The notes beneath the pieces are model-generated. The model made no database searches. It saw nothing but the letters and a program-made list of their open reading frames with translations, and was not told where the DNA came from. A stretch of 5,729 nucleotides of DNA, taken from contig JABEUW010000106.1 of assembly GCA_013043945.1 (NCBI GenBank), positions 1 through 5,729 of the forward strand. Direction: 5' to 3'. The translations under genes and the position numbers were made by a program. Below, one piece after another: positions 1-5,729 of this stretch (position 1 is its first letter; every line of letters starts with the position of its first letter). Source of the DNA: Vulcanimicrobiota bacterium. GTDB taxonomy: Bacteria; Vulcanimicrobiota; Vulcanimicrobiia; Vulcanimicrobiales; Vulcanimicrobiaceae.

Positions 1-25
1 CCTTTTCATCCCCGAAACGAAACAT
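1..25 (-). CDS. clpX: ClpX ATPase, N-terminal start only (partial)
   Basis: Only the first eight codons are present: ATG at 25-23, read as MFRFGDEK, then the gene leaves the window. This matches the usual ClpX opening (MFxFxxEKGQLKCSFCGK in many bacteria), which precedes the zinc-binding domain. ClpX is the AAA+ unfoldase that recognises substrates and threads them into ClpP. It starts 23 nt after the clpP stop, and a purine-rich GGGAGG lies 13 nt upstream, so the two genes are probably translated from one mRNA. The call rests on eight residues plus position directly after clpP. The zinc-finger cysteines and Walker motifs are outside the window and cannot be checked. Confidence 0.85.
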
Positions 26-38
26 GGCGGACGGGCGA

Positions 39-44
39 CCTCCC
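39..44 (-). promoter_or_regulatory. Probable ribosome binding site of clpX
   Basis: The minus strand reads GGGAGG here, 13 nt before the clpX ATG and just after the clpP stop codon. The spacing is longer than the usual 5-9 nt, but it is the only Shine-Dalgarno-like sequence in the 23-nt gap and it supports the ATG at 25. Confidence 0.6.
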
Positions 45-48
45 TAGG

Positions 49-660
49 CTACGGTGCCGGAGACGGCATCGAGGTACGGTCTTCGATGATGCTATCGATA
101 ATCCCGTACTCTTTGGCGTCCTGGGCGGTCATATAGTAATCGCGATCGATATCCTTGAGGACGTCGTCGAGGGGCTTCTTGCAGGTCACCTCATAGATCT
201 TCGCAACGGTGAGGCGGGTCGCGATGAGGTCGCGTGCCGCGATCTCCACATCGGTTGCCTGCCCGCCGAGCTGGGAGACCCAGGGCTGGTGGATGAGAAT
301 TTTCGCATGAGGTAGGGCAAATCGCTTCCCTTGCGCGCCGCCGGTGAGGAGAATCGAGCCCATCGATGCGGCCATGCCCATGCAAATCGTGGCAACGTCG
401 GGCTTGATGAAGCGCATCGCATCGTAGATCGCCAGCCCCGCCGTAACGCTGCCGCCGGGACTATTGACGTACATATCGATATCTTTGTCGGGATCTTCCT
501 TTTCGAGAAAGAGGAGCTGCGCGATCGTCAGACTCGCGATAGAATCGTCGATCGGACCGCCGACGAAAACGATACGATCCTTGAGCAGCCGCGAATAGAT
601 GTCGTACGCGCGTTCTCCGCGCGACGACTGTTCGACGACCATCGGTACCAAATGCCCCAT
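49..660 (-). CDS. clpP: ATP-dependent Clp protease proteolytic subunit ClpP
   Basis: ClpP is the serine peptidase that forms a two-ring barrel in the cytoplasm and degrades proteins unfolded by ClpX or another Clp ATPase. The 203-residue product has the usual family length. The catalytic triad is visible: Ser99 in MAASMGS, His124 in ILIHQP and Asp174 in DRDYYM. The oxyanion-strand motif NSPGGSV is at 66-72 and the conserved GERAYDIYSRLLKDRI opening is at 15-30. The ATG at 660 gives the start MGHLVPMVVEQ, which aligns with the common MNLIPTVIEQ start, so no long propeptide is evident. An AGG sits 10 nt upstream and a GAAGG stretch slightly further away. It follows tig by 68 nt and precedes clpX by 23 nt, a widespread chaperone-protease operon. 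Every active-site residue is present, so it should be active. Confidence 0.98.
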   Translation of the reverse strand: MGHLVPMVVEQSSRGERAYDIYSRLLKDRIVFVGGPIDDSIASLTIAQLLFLEKEDPDKDIDMYVNSPGGSVTAGLAIYDAMRFIKPDVATICMGMAASMGSILLTGGAQGKRFALPHAKILIHQPWVSQLGGQATDVEIAARDLIATRLTVAKIYEVTCKKPLDDVLKDIDRDYYMTAQDAKEYGIIDSIIEDRTSMPSPAP

Positions 661-686
661 CGGAGAACGACCTATCCCTTCTTCAC

Positions 687-705
687 CGACGGCGCGAGGC
701 CGTCG
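687..705. other. Stem-loop between tig and clpP
   Basis: A perfect 7-bp inverted repeat (CGACGGC / GCCGTCG) with a 5-nt loop lies in the 68-nt gap between the tig stop and the clpP start. On the minus-strand transcript it is followed by GUGAAGAAGGG rather than a U tract, so it does not look like an intrinsic terminator. It could protect or process the mRNA between the two cistrons, or be a chance feature of GC-rich DNA. Confidence 0.5.
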
Positions 706-728
706 TGCTGATCCTGCCTAAGCGTTCT

Positions 729-2021
729 CTACGGCGCCGCGACGCGCTGCGCCTGGTCGATGAGAAATTCAAGCGTTTTATTCCGAACGATGCCGTCGTA
801 GACCGACTGCATGTTCTCGGCGAGCGCCTCGCGGACGCGATCGACGGGCTGCCCGTACCGGCGGGCGAGGAGAGCGAGTTCGGCCTGCAGCTCGCCCGGC
901 GTCGCCTCGATGCCTTCTGCATCGGCGATCGCCTCGATGAGGAGCGTCCCCTTCACCCGGCGCTCCGCATCGCCGGTCAGTTCCTCGCGGAGTTCTTCCT
1001 CGGTCTTGCCGATCGAGGCGAGGTACTCGGCGAAATTCGCCCCCTGCTCCTGCGCCATACGGCGCGCTTCTTCGACGAGTTGCTCGCGTTCGGCGAGCAG
1101 CAGACTCGGGGGGACCGGAATCTCGTGAGCCGTCACGAGCTGCTCCATCACCGCATTGCCGATCTCGCGGTGAACCCGTGCGGTAGCGATCCCTTCCAAG
1201 CGCTTGCGAACCTCGGCTCGCAGTTCCTCAATCGTCGCAAAATCGCTGACTTCTGCGGCGAAGGCATCGTCGAGCGTCGGCATTTCGAGTTGCTTCACAT
1301 CGTGCAAGGTAATCTCGAAGGTCGCCGTCTTTCCGGCGAGTTCGCTCGCGTGATAGGCCTCGGGGAAGTGCGTCTCGACCTCGCGGCGTTCGCCGGCCTT
1401 CATGCCGACGATGCCGCTCGCAAAACCGGGAATAAAGCGATCCTCGAGCAGTTCGGCAACCTGGCCCTCCGCCGAGCCGCCCTCAAAAGCCGTGCCGTCG
1501 ATCCGGCCGATGAAATCGATCGTGACGATGTCGCCGAGGGCCGCGGGGCGATCGACGGGAGCGAGAGTGCCACGATCGCGGGCGAGCCCTTCGAGGGTCC
1601 GCGCAACCTCCTCATCGCTGACGGTGCGCTCGGGAACGGAGACCGAGAGCCCCGTGTAGCTCCCCAACTCGAGGGTCGGGCGTACTTCCACGCGCGCCTT
1701 CACGCGCAGAGGCTCGTTCTCCGCGCTCGGGAGCATCTCGAGCTTGGGGCGCGCAACCGGCGCGAGCTCGTGCTCGCGAATCGCGGTGCTATAGAGCTCG
1801 GGAACGAGATCCTCCATCGCCTCGGATTCGATCCCTGCGCTCCCGTAGGTCTGTTCGAAGACACGACGTGGGATATGCCCTTTGCGAAATCCCGGAATTC
1901 GAGCGTTCTTACTGAGGCGCCGAAAGGCGACTTCACGAGCACGGTCGAGTGCATCGGGCAGCACGGGGATAACGAGTTCGACGCTCGTCGCGTCGAGTCG
2001 GGTGAGGGTTGAGGTCGTCAC
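729..2021 (-). CDS. tig: Trigger factor, ribosome-associated chaperone and peptidyl-prolyl isomerase
   Basis: Trigger factor binds the ribosome near the exit tunnel and shields nascent chains. With the GTG start at 2021 the product is 430 residues, close to the 432 of E. coli. The ribosome-binding signature GFRKG is at 44-48 within IPGFRKGHIPRRVFEQ. An FKBP-type isomerase domain spans about 150-243 (GDIVTIDFIGRIDG, then IPGFASGIVGMKAGE). The remaining C-terminal half is helical and charged, as expected for the substrate-cradle domain. The start is chosen because AAGGA lies 4 nt upstream and the N-terminal length fits the family. GTG at 2036 would add five residues but has no Shine-Dalgarno. 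The ATG at 2105 lies inside tRNA-Gly and is rejected. The tRNA-Gly 3' end is only 39 nt upstream with no obvious promoter, and clpP follows by 68 nt. Confidence 0.96.
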   Translation of the reverse strand: MTTSTLTRLDATSVELVIPVLPDALDRAREVAFRRLSKNARIPGFRKGHIPRRVFEQTYGSAGIESEAMEDLVPELYSTAIREHELAPVARPKLEMLPSAENEPLRVKARVEVRPTLELGSYTGLSVSVPERTVSDEEVARTLEGLARDRGTLAPVDRPAALGDIVTIDFIGRIDGTAFEGGSAEGQVAELLEDRFIPGFASGIVGMKAGERREVETHFPEAYHASELAGKTATFEITLHDVKQLEMPTLDDAFAAEVSDFATIEELRAEVRKRLEGIATARVHREIGNAVMEQLVTAHEIPVPPSLLLAEREQLVEEARRMAQEQGANFAEYLASIGKTEEELREELTGDAERRVKGTLLIEAIADAEGIEATPGELQAELALLARRYGQPVDRVREALAENMQSVYDGIVRNKTLEFLIDQAQRVAAP

Positions 2022-2025
2022 GGGA

Positions 2026-2030
2026 TCCTT
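2026..2030 (-). promoter_or_regulatory. Ribosome binding site deciding the tig start
   Basis: The minus strand reads TAAGGA ending 4 nt before GTG at 2021. This favours GTG 2021 over the in-frame GTG at 2036, whose upstream sequence (GCCCCAACTTC) has no purine-rich match. The spacing is slightly short, so the choice is probable rather than certain. Confidence 0.6.
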
Positions 2031-2060
2031 ACTCACGAAGTTGGGGCAGGCGCGCCACGA

Positions 2061-2135
2061 TGGAGCGGAAGACGAGATTCGAACTCGCGACCCTCGCCTT
2101 GGCAAGGCGATGCTCTACCACTGAGCTACTTCCGC
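2061..2135 (-). tRNA. tRNA-Gly (anticodon GCC), CCA encoded
   Basis: The cloverleaf folds fully: acceptor GCGGAAG/CTTCCGC, D stem GCTC/GAGC, anticodon stem TCGCC/GGCGA with loop TTGCCAA (anticodon GCC), and T stem GCGAG/CTCGT with loop TTCGAAT. The discriminator is T, and CCA is encoded at 2063-2061. It is the last tRNA of the four-gene cluster, 26 nt after tRNA-Leu, and its 3' end lies 39 nt before the tig start. Confidence 0.97.
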
Positions 2136-2161
2136 ATCGAACGGCCCGCCACGCGCGGGGA

Positions 2162-2246
2162 TGGTGGGCAAGCAGAGACTCGAACTCTGACGGGTCTCCC
2201 CACTGGAACCTAAATCCAGCGCGTCTACCAGTTTCGCCACTTGCCC
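2162..2246 (-). tRNA. tRNA-Leu (anticodon TAG), CCA encoded
   Basis: This is a class II tRNA with a long variable arm (TGGG-GAGA-CCCG). The acceptor is GGGCAAG/CTTGCCC with discriminator A and an encoded CCA. The anticodon stem CTGGA/TCCAG encloses loop TTTAGGT, giving anticodon TAG (UAG), which reads CUN leucine codons. The T stem is CAGAG/CTCTG with loop TTCGAGT. It lies between tRNA-Lys(CTT) and tRNA-Gly. Confidence 0.97.
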
Positions 2247-2263
2247 TCAGGCGAACGCCCCAT

Positions 2264-2269
2264 ACTATA
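2264..2269 (-). promoter_or_regulatory. Possible -10 box upstream of tRNA-Leu
   Basis: In the 73-nt spacer between tRNA-Lys(CTT) and tRNA-Leu, the minus strand carries TATAGT, 17 nt before the mature tRNA-Leu 5' end. No convincing -35 hexamer is found 16-18 nt upstream, so this may be a weak internal promoter or chance. The spacer is clearly longer than the others in the cluster, which makes a separate start plausible. Confidence 0.3.
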
Positions 2270-2319
2270 ACGGGAACCGACCAAATCCTGCGCCGCCGAG
2301 CCACCGGCGAAAGAAAATC

Positions 2320-2395
2320 TGGTGCACCGCGAGGGACTTGAACCCCCAACCAAGTGATTAAGAGTCACCTGCTCTACCAATTGAGCTAGCGGTGC
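2320..2395 (-). tRNA. tRNA-Lys (anticodon CTT), CCA encoded
   Basis: The cloverleaf has acceptor GCACCGC/GCGGTGC with discriminator A and an encoded CCA. The D stem is GCTC/GAGC. The anticodon stem GGTGA/TCACT encloses loop CTCTTAA, giving anticodon CTT. The T arm is GGGGG/CCCTC with loop TTCAAGT. It decodes AAG, expected to be the favoured lysine codon in a GC-rich genome. It begins 6 nt after the end of tRNA-Lys(TTT). Confidence 0.97.
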
Positions 2396-2401
2396 ACGTT
2401 T

Positions 2402-2474
2402 TGCGCCCTCTGGGACTCGAACCCAGGACCAACGGATTAAAAGTCCGCTGCTCTACCGACTGAGCTAAAGGCGC
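2402..2474 (-). tRNA. tRNA-Lys (anticodon TTT), CCA not encoded
   Basis: The cloverleaf has acceptor GCGCCTT/AGGGCGC (one G-U pair), D stem GCTC/GAGC, anticodon stem GCGGA/TCCGT with loop CTTTTAA (anticodon TTT), and T stem CTGGG/CCCAG with loop TTCGAGT. After discriminator A the strand continues AAAACG, so CCA must be added after transcription. It is the first tRNA of the four-gene cluster and lies 13 nt downstream of a good -10 box. Confidence 0.97.
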
Positions 2475-2487
2475 AGAGGCGCGTATC

Positions 2488-2516
2488 AGTGTAAACGGCC
2501 GCTCGGGCTTTTGCAA
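2488..2516 (-). promoter_or_regulatory. Sigma70-type promoter of the Lys-Lys-Leu-Gly tRNA cluster
   Basis: The minus strand has -35 TTGCAA (2516-2511, four of six matches to TTGACA), a 17-nt spacer, and -10 TACACT (2493-2488, four of six matches to TATAAT). The first tRNA begins 13 nt after the -10, so the leader would be only a few nucleotides. Position and spacing are what a stable-RNA promoter should show. It would also be the nearest clear promoter upstream of tig-clpP-clpX. Confidence 0.7.
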
Positions 2517-2520
2517 GCGG

Positions 2521-2536
2521 AAAAGGGGCGCCTTTC
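2521..2536 (-). other. Weak hairpin after the GGDEF-EAL stop codon
   Basis: Directly after the TAA stop the transcript can form a small hairpin: GAAAGG pairs with CCUUUU around a CGCC loop (five Watson-Crick pairs and one G-U). Only the U residues of the stem are present, with no U tract after it, so it is at best a weak terminator. It sits just before the promoter of the next tRNA cluster. Confidence 0.25.
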
Positions 2537-2537
2537 G

Positions 2538-5333
2538 TTACGTACCGGTTGCGGCCATCGACGAGAGATTCTCCGCCTGGGCGACCAGACGCTCGCGAAA
2601 CTCCGCCGCCGTCAGCGGCTCGGCGAAGAGAAAGCCCTGCGCGTCGATGCATCCCGCAGCGATGAGGACCTCGCGCTGTCGCTCGGTCTCCACGCCCTCG
2701 GCGACGACGCGCACGCCGAATGCCTCGGAGAGTCGGACGAGCGTATGAACGATCGGTTCGCTCGCAATTTCCCCGTTCGCGCCCGCGACGAAACCCTTAT
2801 CGATTTTAATGGCATCGATCTTAAAGTGCTGCATGTAGCGCATCGATGAGTACCCCGTCCCGAAATCGTCGATACATACGGCGAAACCGCGTTCGCGAAC
2901 CCGTTCGATTCTCTCCATCGCGAGGTCGGTATCGTCGAGCATCGAGTTCTCGGTAATCTCAATCGCAAGATTACTTGGCTTGAGTGCGTATTCGTCGATC
3001 GCCCCGCTCAACGTGCGATCGAAGCCCGGTTCGAGTAGCTCGGTCGGCGTGGCATTAAAATGGAGCGTGAAATTGTTGATGTCGATTCCCGCACGTCGCC
3101 AGGCCGCAAGTTGCGAGCAGCCCGTATCGAGAACGAAGGCTCCGATACTCCGGGCGAAGCCACCGCGCTCGGCGAGCGGAATAAAGAGCAACGGCGAGAT
3201 GACGCCGCGCGTCGGATGATCCCATCGCAGGAGCGCCTCCGCCCCTTTGATCGCGCCCGTTCGGAGATCGACGACCGGCTGATAGAGCACGCGAAACTCG
3301 CGACGCTCGACGGCGAAGCGCAGGTCGGCCGCGAGCGCTACGCGCTCTGCCGCCGCGGTCTGCATATCGGCATCGAAGACCGCGAAGCGCTCGCGGCCGA
3401 CCGTCTTCGCGTATTGCATCGCAATCTCGGCATCGCGCAGCACTTCATCGCCGCGCTCGTAGTGTTCCGGGCCGATCGCTATGCCGATACTCGCACCGAG
3501 GAAGACCGGGCGTCCCTCGACGAGGAAGGGCTTCGAGAGATTTTCGAGCAACCGCCGTGCGAGTGATTCGACATGAATCACGTCGCCGAGCGTCCCAACG
3601 AGGATAGCAAATTCGTCGCTCCCCAAGCGGGCCACGGTATCGTCGGCGTTGAGCGAACCGCGCAGACGCGTGGAAATCTGTCGGAGCACCGCGTCGCCGC
3701 CCGAGTGGCCAAGGCTCTCGTTCACATCCTTGAAGTGTTCGAGATCGACGAAGATAACGGAAAAGAGTGCGCCGGCCTCACTACGCGCGCGATCGAAACG
3801 GACCGCGAGCTGCTCTTCGAAGGCCTGTCGATTCGGCAAGCCCGTGAGCGCATCGTGAAGGCGCTGGAAATTCAACCGGCGCTCTTGCTGTTTGATCGTC
3901 GTCTTATCGGCAAAGGTGCACATCGCGAATGGATGCTCTCCGCTCGCATCACTCACACCCGATATCGTGATGTCGACCCACATCTCTTCGCTCAACCCGG
4001 TGATGCGACGTTCGACCGTAAACGCATCGCGCGCGCCGCTCATCACTTCGGCAAACTCGCTTTCGTGCCCATCGAGGAGGTGGTGCTGCACGTCGATCAC
4101 GCTCCGATAGACGGCATTCGCGTCGATTGCCTCCCCCTCACGATTGAGAATTGCAATTCCCATCGTGGAACCGTCAAAGACGGCGCGAAACTGGGCCTCG
4201 CTCAGGTGAAGCGCGCGTTCGGCCGCCTGACGGGCAAGTTCGCTGGCGAGTCGTTCGCGCTCGCGCTGCGCTTCTTCGAGCGCCCGCTCCCCGCGCGAGT
4301 TGGCGAGGAACCAAGCCAATAGGAGAGCCCCTATCGCTAGGAAGACGAGCCCCACCATCGAGATGTATCTTCCCGCTCGAGCCCGTGCGCTAGAGGCCGT
4401 GCGGGCGCGCAAATCACGGCGAATCATCGCGAGCGTCGCATCGTATAATCGTTCGCTGGCGCGAATCGCGGCTCGGCTAAAACGATCGACCTTGGCGACG
4501 GTCGGCGAGTCCATCCCCGGTACCATCGCTACCGTACCGAGCGCATGTGAGAGCGCGGCACCCGCTAAAGAAAACGCGTTTGCCGCTCTTACGAACGAGG
4601 TGATATCTCGGTCACTCGAAGCGGGAAGCGTCTTTCTCAATGATGCGATCGTCGATGCGATATCGTCCTGCTGAAGACTGAACGAGGCCCCGATAATATC
4701 GGCGATCTGACTAAAGCCGATCCGCGTGGCGAGCGGTATCGAGGAGGCCTTGTCGAGATGGGCGACGACGAGCATTGCGTGGCGCGGGTACATCAGCGCC
4801 CCCGGCAGATCGTTAAACGCAATGTCGGCCAAACTTTGTGTCGCCCGCGAATGTTCGAAATTAAAGCCGGACGTGTCGCCTACGTTTTGCACGAAATTCG
4901 CTATCGCATCGAGTGGCCGACTTACCGCCGAGAACGCTCGCCAGCCCATCGGCGCACGCCGGGCAATGGTCCACGATTTTTGCACGTCCGTCCAGGCGTG
5001 GAGCGAACGCAGCGATCGTCCGGCCGGCGTATCGAGAAATTTCGACATCGACGCAATATCCCGCTCGAGATTCGCACGAGCCGTCGAACGAGCCGCCCGA
5101 TTGCCCGCAATGACCGCATCCCGATACGCCAGTGCTGCGAGGGCGAGCGGGCGCGAGCGCTCGAAAACGGAAATCGCGGCATTCTCGCGATGGGCGACAT
5201 CGGCTGCGACCCCGTGATGGAGGTTGCGCGTGAACGAGAGCGTCCCGAAAATAACCAAGCCTACCCCGATGATAATCATCGAGATCGCGAGGACAACCGG
5301 CACCCGTCGTGCCCAACGCGTACGTTCGGCCAT
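2538..5333 (-). CDS. Membrane-anchored sensor with PAS, GGDEF and EAL domains (c-di-GMP turnover)
   Basis: The 931-residue protein makes or breaks cyclic di-GMP in response to a signal. It has a membrane segment at about 11-33, a mostly helical extracytoplasmic region at 34-322, a second membrane segment at 323-344, a charged helical linker to about 378, a PAS domain at 378-482, GGDEF at 490-655 and EAL at 667-920. Cyclase residues Asp530, Asn538, Asp547, Asp573 and Glu574 are present. The signature is GSDEF (571-575), and the I-site RxxD position reads NADD (562-565), so product inhibition is probably absent. The EAL site looks complete: Glu699 (EALLRW), Asn760, Glu792, Asp822-Asp823 (DDFGTG), Lys843, Glu879 and Gln899. 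Phosphodiesterase activity is therefore likely and cyclase activity uncertain. ATG 5333 is the first usable start; the frame further upstream reads into tRNA-His. AAGGAG is 32 nt upstream, too far for normal spacing. The gene sits between two tRNA clusters and its signal is unknown. Confidence 0.95.
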   Translation of the reverse strand: MAERTRWARRVPVVLAISMIIIGVGLVIFGTLSFTRNLHHGVAADVAHRENAAISVFERSRPLALAALAYRDAVIAGNRAARSTARANLERDIASMSKFLDTPAGRSLRSLHAWTDVQKSWTIARRAPMGWRAFSAVSRPLDAIANFVQNVGDTSGFNFEHSRATQSLADIAFNDLPGALMYPRHAMLVVAHLDKASSIPLATRIGFSQIADIIGASFSLQQDDIASTIASLRKTLPASSDRDITSFVRAANAFSLAGAALSHALGTVAMVPGMDSPTVAKVDRFSRAAIRASERLYDATLAMIRRDLRARTASSARARAGRYISMVGLVFLAIGALLLAWFLANSRGERALEEAQRERERLASELARQAAERALHLSEAQFRAVFDGSTMGIAILNREGEAIDANAVYRSVIDVQHHLLDGHESEFAEVMSGARDAFTVERRITGLSEEMWVDITISGVSDASGEHPFAMCTFADKTTIKQQERRLNFQRLHDALTGLPNRQAFEEQLAVRFDRARSEAGALFSVIFVDLEHFKDVNESLGHSGGDAVLRQISTRLRGSLNADDTVARLGSDEFAILVGTLGDVIHVESLARRLLENLSKPFLVEGRPVFLGASIGIAIGPEHYERGDEVLRDAEIAMQYAKTVGRERFAVFDADMQTAAAERVALAADLRFAVERREFRVLYQPVVDLRTGAIKGAEALLRWDHPTRGVISPLLFIPLAERGGFARSIGAFVLDTGCSQLAAWRRAGIDINNFTLHFNATPTELLEPGFDRTLSGAIDEYALKPSNLAIEITENSMLDDTDLAMERIERVRERGFAVCIDDFGTGYSSMRYMQHFKIDAIKIDKGFVAGANGEIASEPIVHTLVRLSEAFGVRVVAEGVETERQREVLIAAGCIDAQGFLFAEPLTAAEFRERLVAQAENLSSMAATGT

Positions 5334-5383
5334 AGAACGAGCATACGACGGCGAGCGCCGAATAACTCCTTCTTCCAATAGGG

Positions 5384-5411
5384 GCGGCCCCACTTTTTCG
5401 AGCGGGGCCGC
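5384..5411 (-). other. Strong GC hairpin in the leader of the GGDEF-EAL gene
   Basis: On the transcript an 11-bp stem forms: GCGGCCCCGCU pairs with AGUGGGGCCGC (one G-U pair) around the 6-nt loop CGAAAA. It begins 14 nt after the tRNA-His CCA end and ends 50 nt before the sensor ATG. It is followed by CCCCUAUUGG, not a U tract, so it is not a standard intrinsic terminator. It could be a processing or stability element separating tRNA-His from the mRNA, or a factor-assisted attenuator. Confidence 0.65.
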
Positions 5412-5425
5412 GCAGCGAGTCAAAA

Positions 5426-5503
5426 TGGGGTGACTGACCGGGTTCGAACCGGCGACCTCCTGAGTCACAGTCAGGCGCTCTAACCAGCTGAGCTACAATC
5501 ACC
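5426..5503 (-). tRNA. tRNA-His (anticodon GTG), CCA encoded, with encoded G-1
   Basis: The cloverleaf has acceptor GTGATTG/CAGTCAC, D stem GCTC/GAGC, anticodon stem CCTGA/TCAGG with loop CTGTGAC (anticodon GTG), and T stem GCCGG/CCGGT with loop TTCGAAC. The histidine identity pair is present: an encoded G at -1 (5503) opposite discriminator C73 (5429). CCA is encoded at 5428-5426. It is the last tRNA of the Pro-Arg-His cluster and the nearest gene upstream of the GGDEF-EAL gene. Confidence 0.97.
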
Positions 5504-5520
5504 ACGCATGCGCATCGAAA

Positions 5521-5594
<74 letters not shown>

Positions 5595-5620
5595 GCGAGC
5601 CCTTCGGCATGCAATCCATC

Positions 5621-5694
5621 TCGGGACGACAGGATTTGAACCTGCGACTTCTTGCTCCCAAAGCAAGCGCTCTACCAAGCTGAGCTACGTCCCG
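5621..5694 (-). tRNA. tRNA-Pro (anticodon TGG), CCA not encoded
   Basis: The cloverleaf has acceptor CGGGACG/CGTCCCG, D stem GCTC/GAGC, anticodon stem CTTGC/GCAAG with loop TTTGGGA (anticodon TGG), and T stem GCAGG/CCTGT with loop TTCAAAT. Discriminator A is followed by GATGG, so CCA is not encoded. It is the first tRNA of the upstream cluster visible here and is followed by tRNA-Arg after 26 nt. Confidence 0.97.
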
Positions 5695-5708
5695 CCGGCT
5701 CCCCGCGG

Positions 5709-5717
5709 AGCATACCA
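5709..5717 (-). promoter_or_regulatory. Possible extended -10 promoter of the Pro-Arg-His tRNA cluster
   Basis: The minus strand reads TGGTATGCT, an extended -10 (TGn followed by TATGCT), with the tRNA-Pro 5' end 14 nt downstream. The expected -35 position falls at or beyond the window edge, so it cannot be judged. A short inverted repeat (GCTCC/GGAGC) lies between this box and the tRNA. Confidence 0.4.
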
Positions 5718-5729
5718 CAGAGAGGCAAG

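Noticed and set aside
705..2012. A 435-residue open frame on the plus strand opposite tig
   Set aside because: The minus strand encodes trigger factor with signature motifs over the same region. The plus-strand frame is a product of GC-rich codon use and shows no recognisable domain.
2022..2105. N-terminal extension of trigger factor to the ATG at 2105
   Set aside because: The ATG and following codons lie inside tRNA-Gly on the same strand, and the added residues have no counterpart in the family.
3573..4322. A 249-residue plus-strand open frame opposite the GGDEF-EAL gene
   Set aside because: It lies wholly inside a gene with conserved PAS and GGDEF motifs on the other strand, and its translation shows no recognisable domain.
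5384..5411. Intrinsic terminator after tRNA-His
   Set aside because: The stem is strong, but it is followed by CCCCUAUUGG on the transcript and by no U tract on either strand, so the standard terminator definition is not met.
2475..5425. The GGDEF-EAL gene as a mobile cargo integrated at a tRNA
   Set aside because: There is no integrase, and I found no direct repeat of the tRNA-His 3' end near the downstream edge around 2475-2540, so no attachment-site signature supports integration.
5334..5468. N-terminal extension of the GGDEF-EAL protein by 45 residues
   Set aside because: It would be translated from tRNA-His sequence and the leader hairpin. The ATG at 5333 directly precedes a typical charged N-terminus and membrane segment.

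Overview
All genes in this window lie on the minus strand, so the reading order is from high to low coordinates. The DNA is GC-rich, with strong G/C preference at third codon positions. The two fully recognisable housekeeping proteins are bacterial, and the gene order tig-clpP-clpX is common across bacteria. Nothing seen here fixes the phylum. An uncultured or little-studied GC-rich lineage such as Eremiobacterota (WPS-2) is an impression only, with low confidence.

Layout in transcription order: a possible promoter at the right edge; tRNA-Pro(UGG), tRNA-Arg(UCU) and tRNA-His(GUG); a 92-nt spacer with a strong GC hairpin; a 931-residue membrane-anchored sensor protein with PAS, GGDEF and EAL domains (c-di-GMP turnover); a well-formed sigma70-type promoter; tRNA-Lys(UUU), tRNA-Lys(CUU), tRNA-Leu(UAG) and tRNA-Gly(GCC); then trigger factor (tig), ClpP protease (clpP) and the first eight codons of ClpX (clpX), which runs off the left edge.

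Two themes emerge. The first is protein quality control. Trigger factor folds nascent chains at the ribosome exit, and ClpP with ClpX degrades unfolded or tagged proteins. Trigger factor begins only 39 nt after the tRNA-Gly CCA end, with no visible promoter or terminator between, so the chaperone and protease genes may be transcribed from the tRNA promoter. The second is a c-di-GMP enzyme wedged between two tRNA clusters. Its EAL phosphodiesterase site looks intact. Its GGDEF motif is GSDEF and the inhibitory I-site Arg is replaced, so phosphodiesterase or dual activity is more likely than pure cyclase activity.

I see no mobile element, CRISPR array, toxin-antitoxin pair, defence system or clearly novel system. 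The most unusual points are the arrangement of tRNA genes around and upstream of protein genes, the leader hairpin before the sensor gene with a displaced Shine-Dalgarno-like sequence, and the mixture of CCA-encoding and CCA-lacking tRNAs. The window has no gene-free stretch longer than 300 bases; 2022-2537 is almost filled by four tRNAs.
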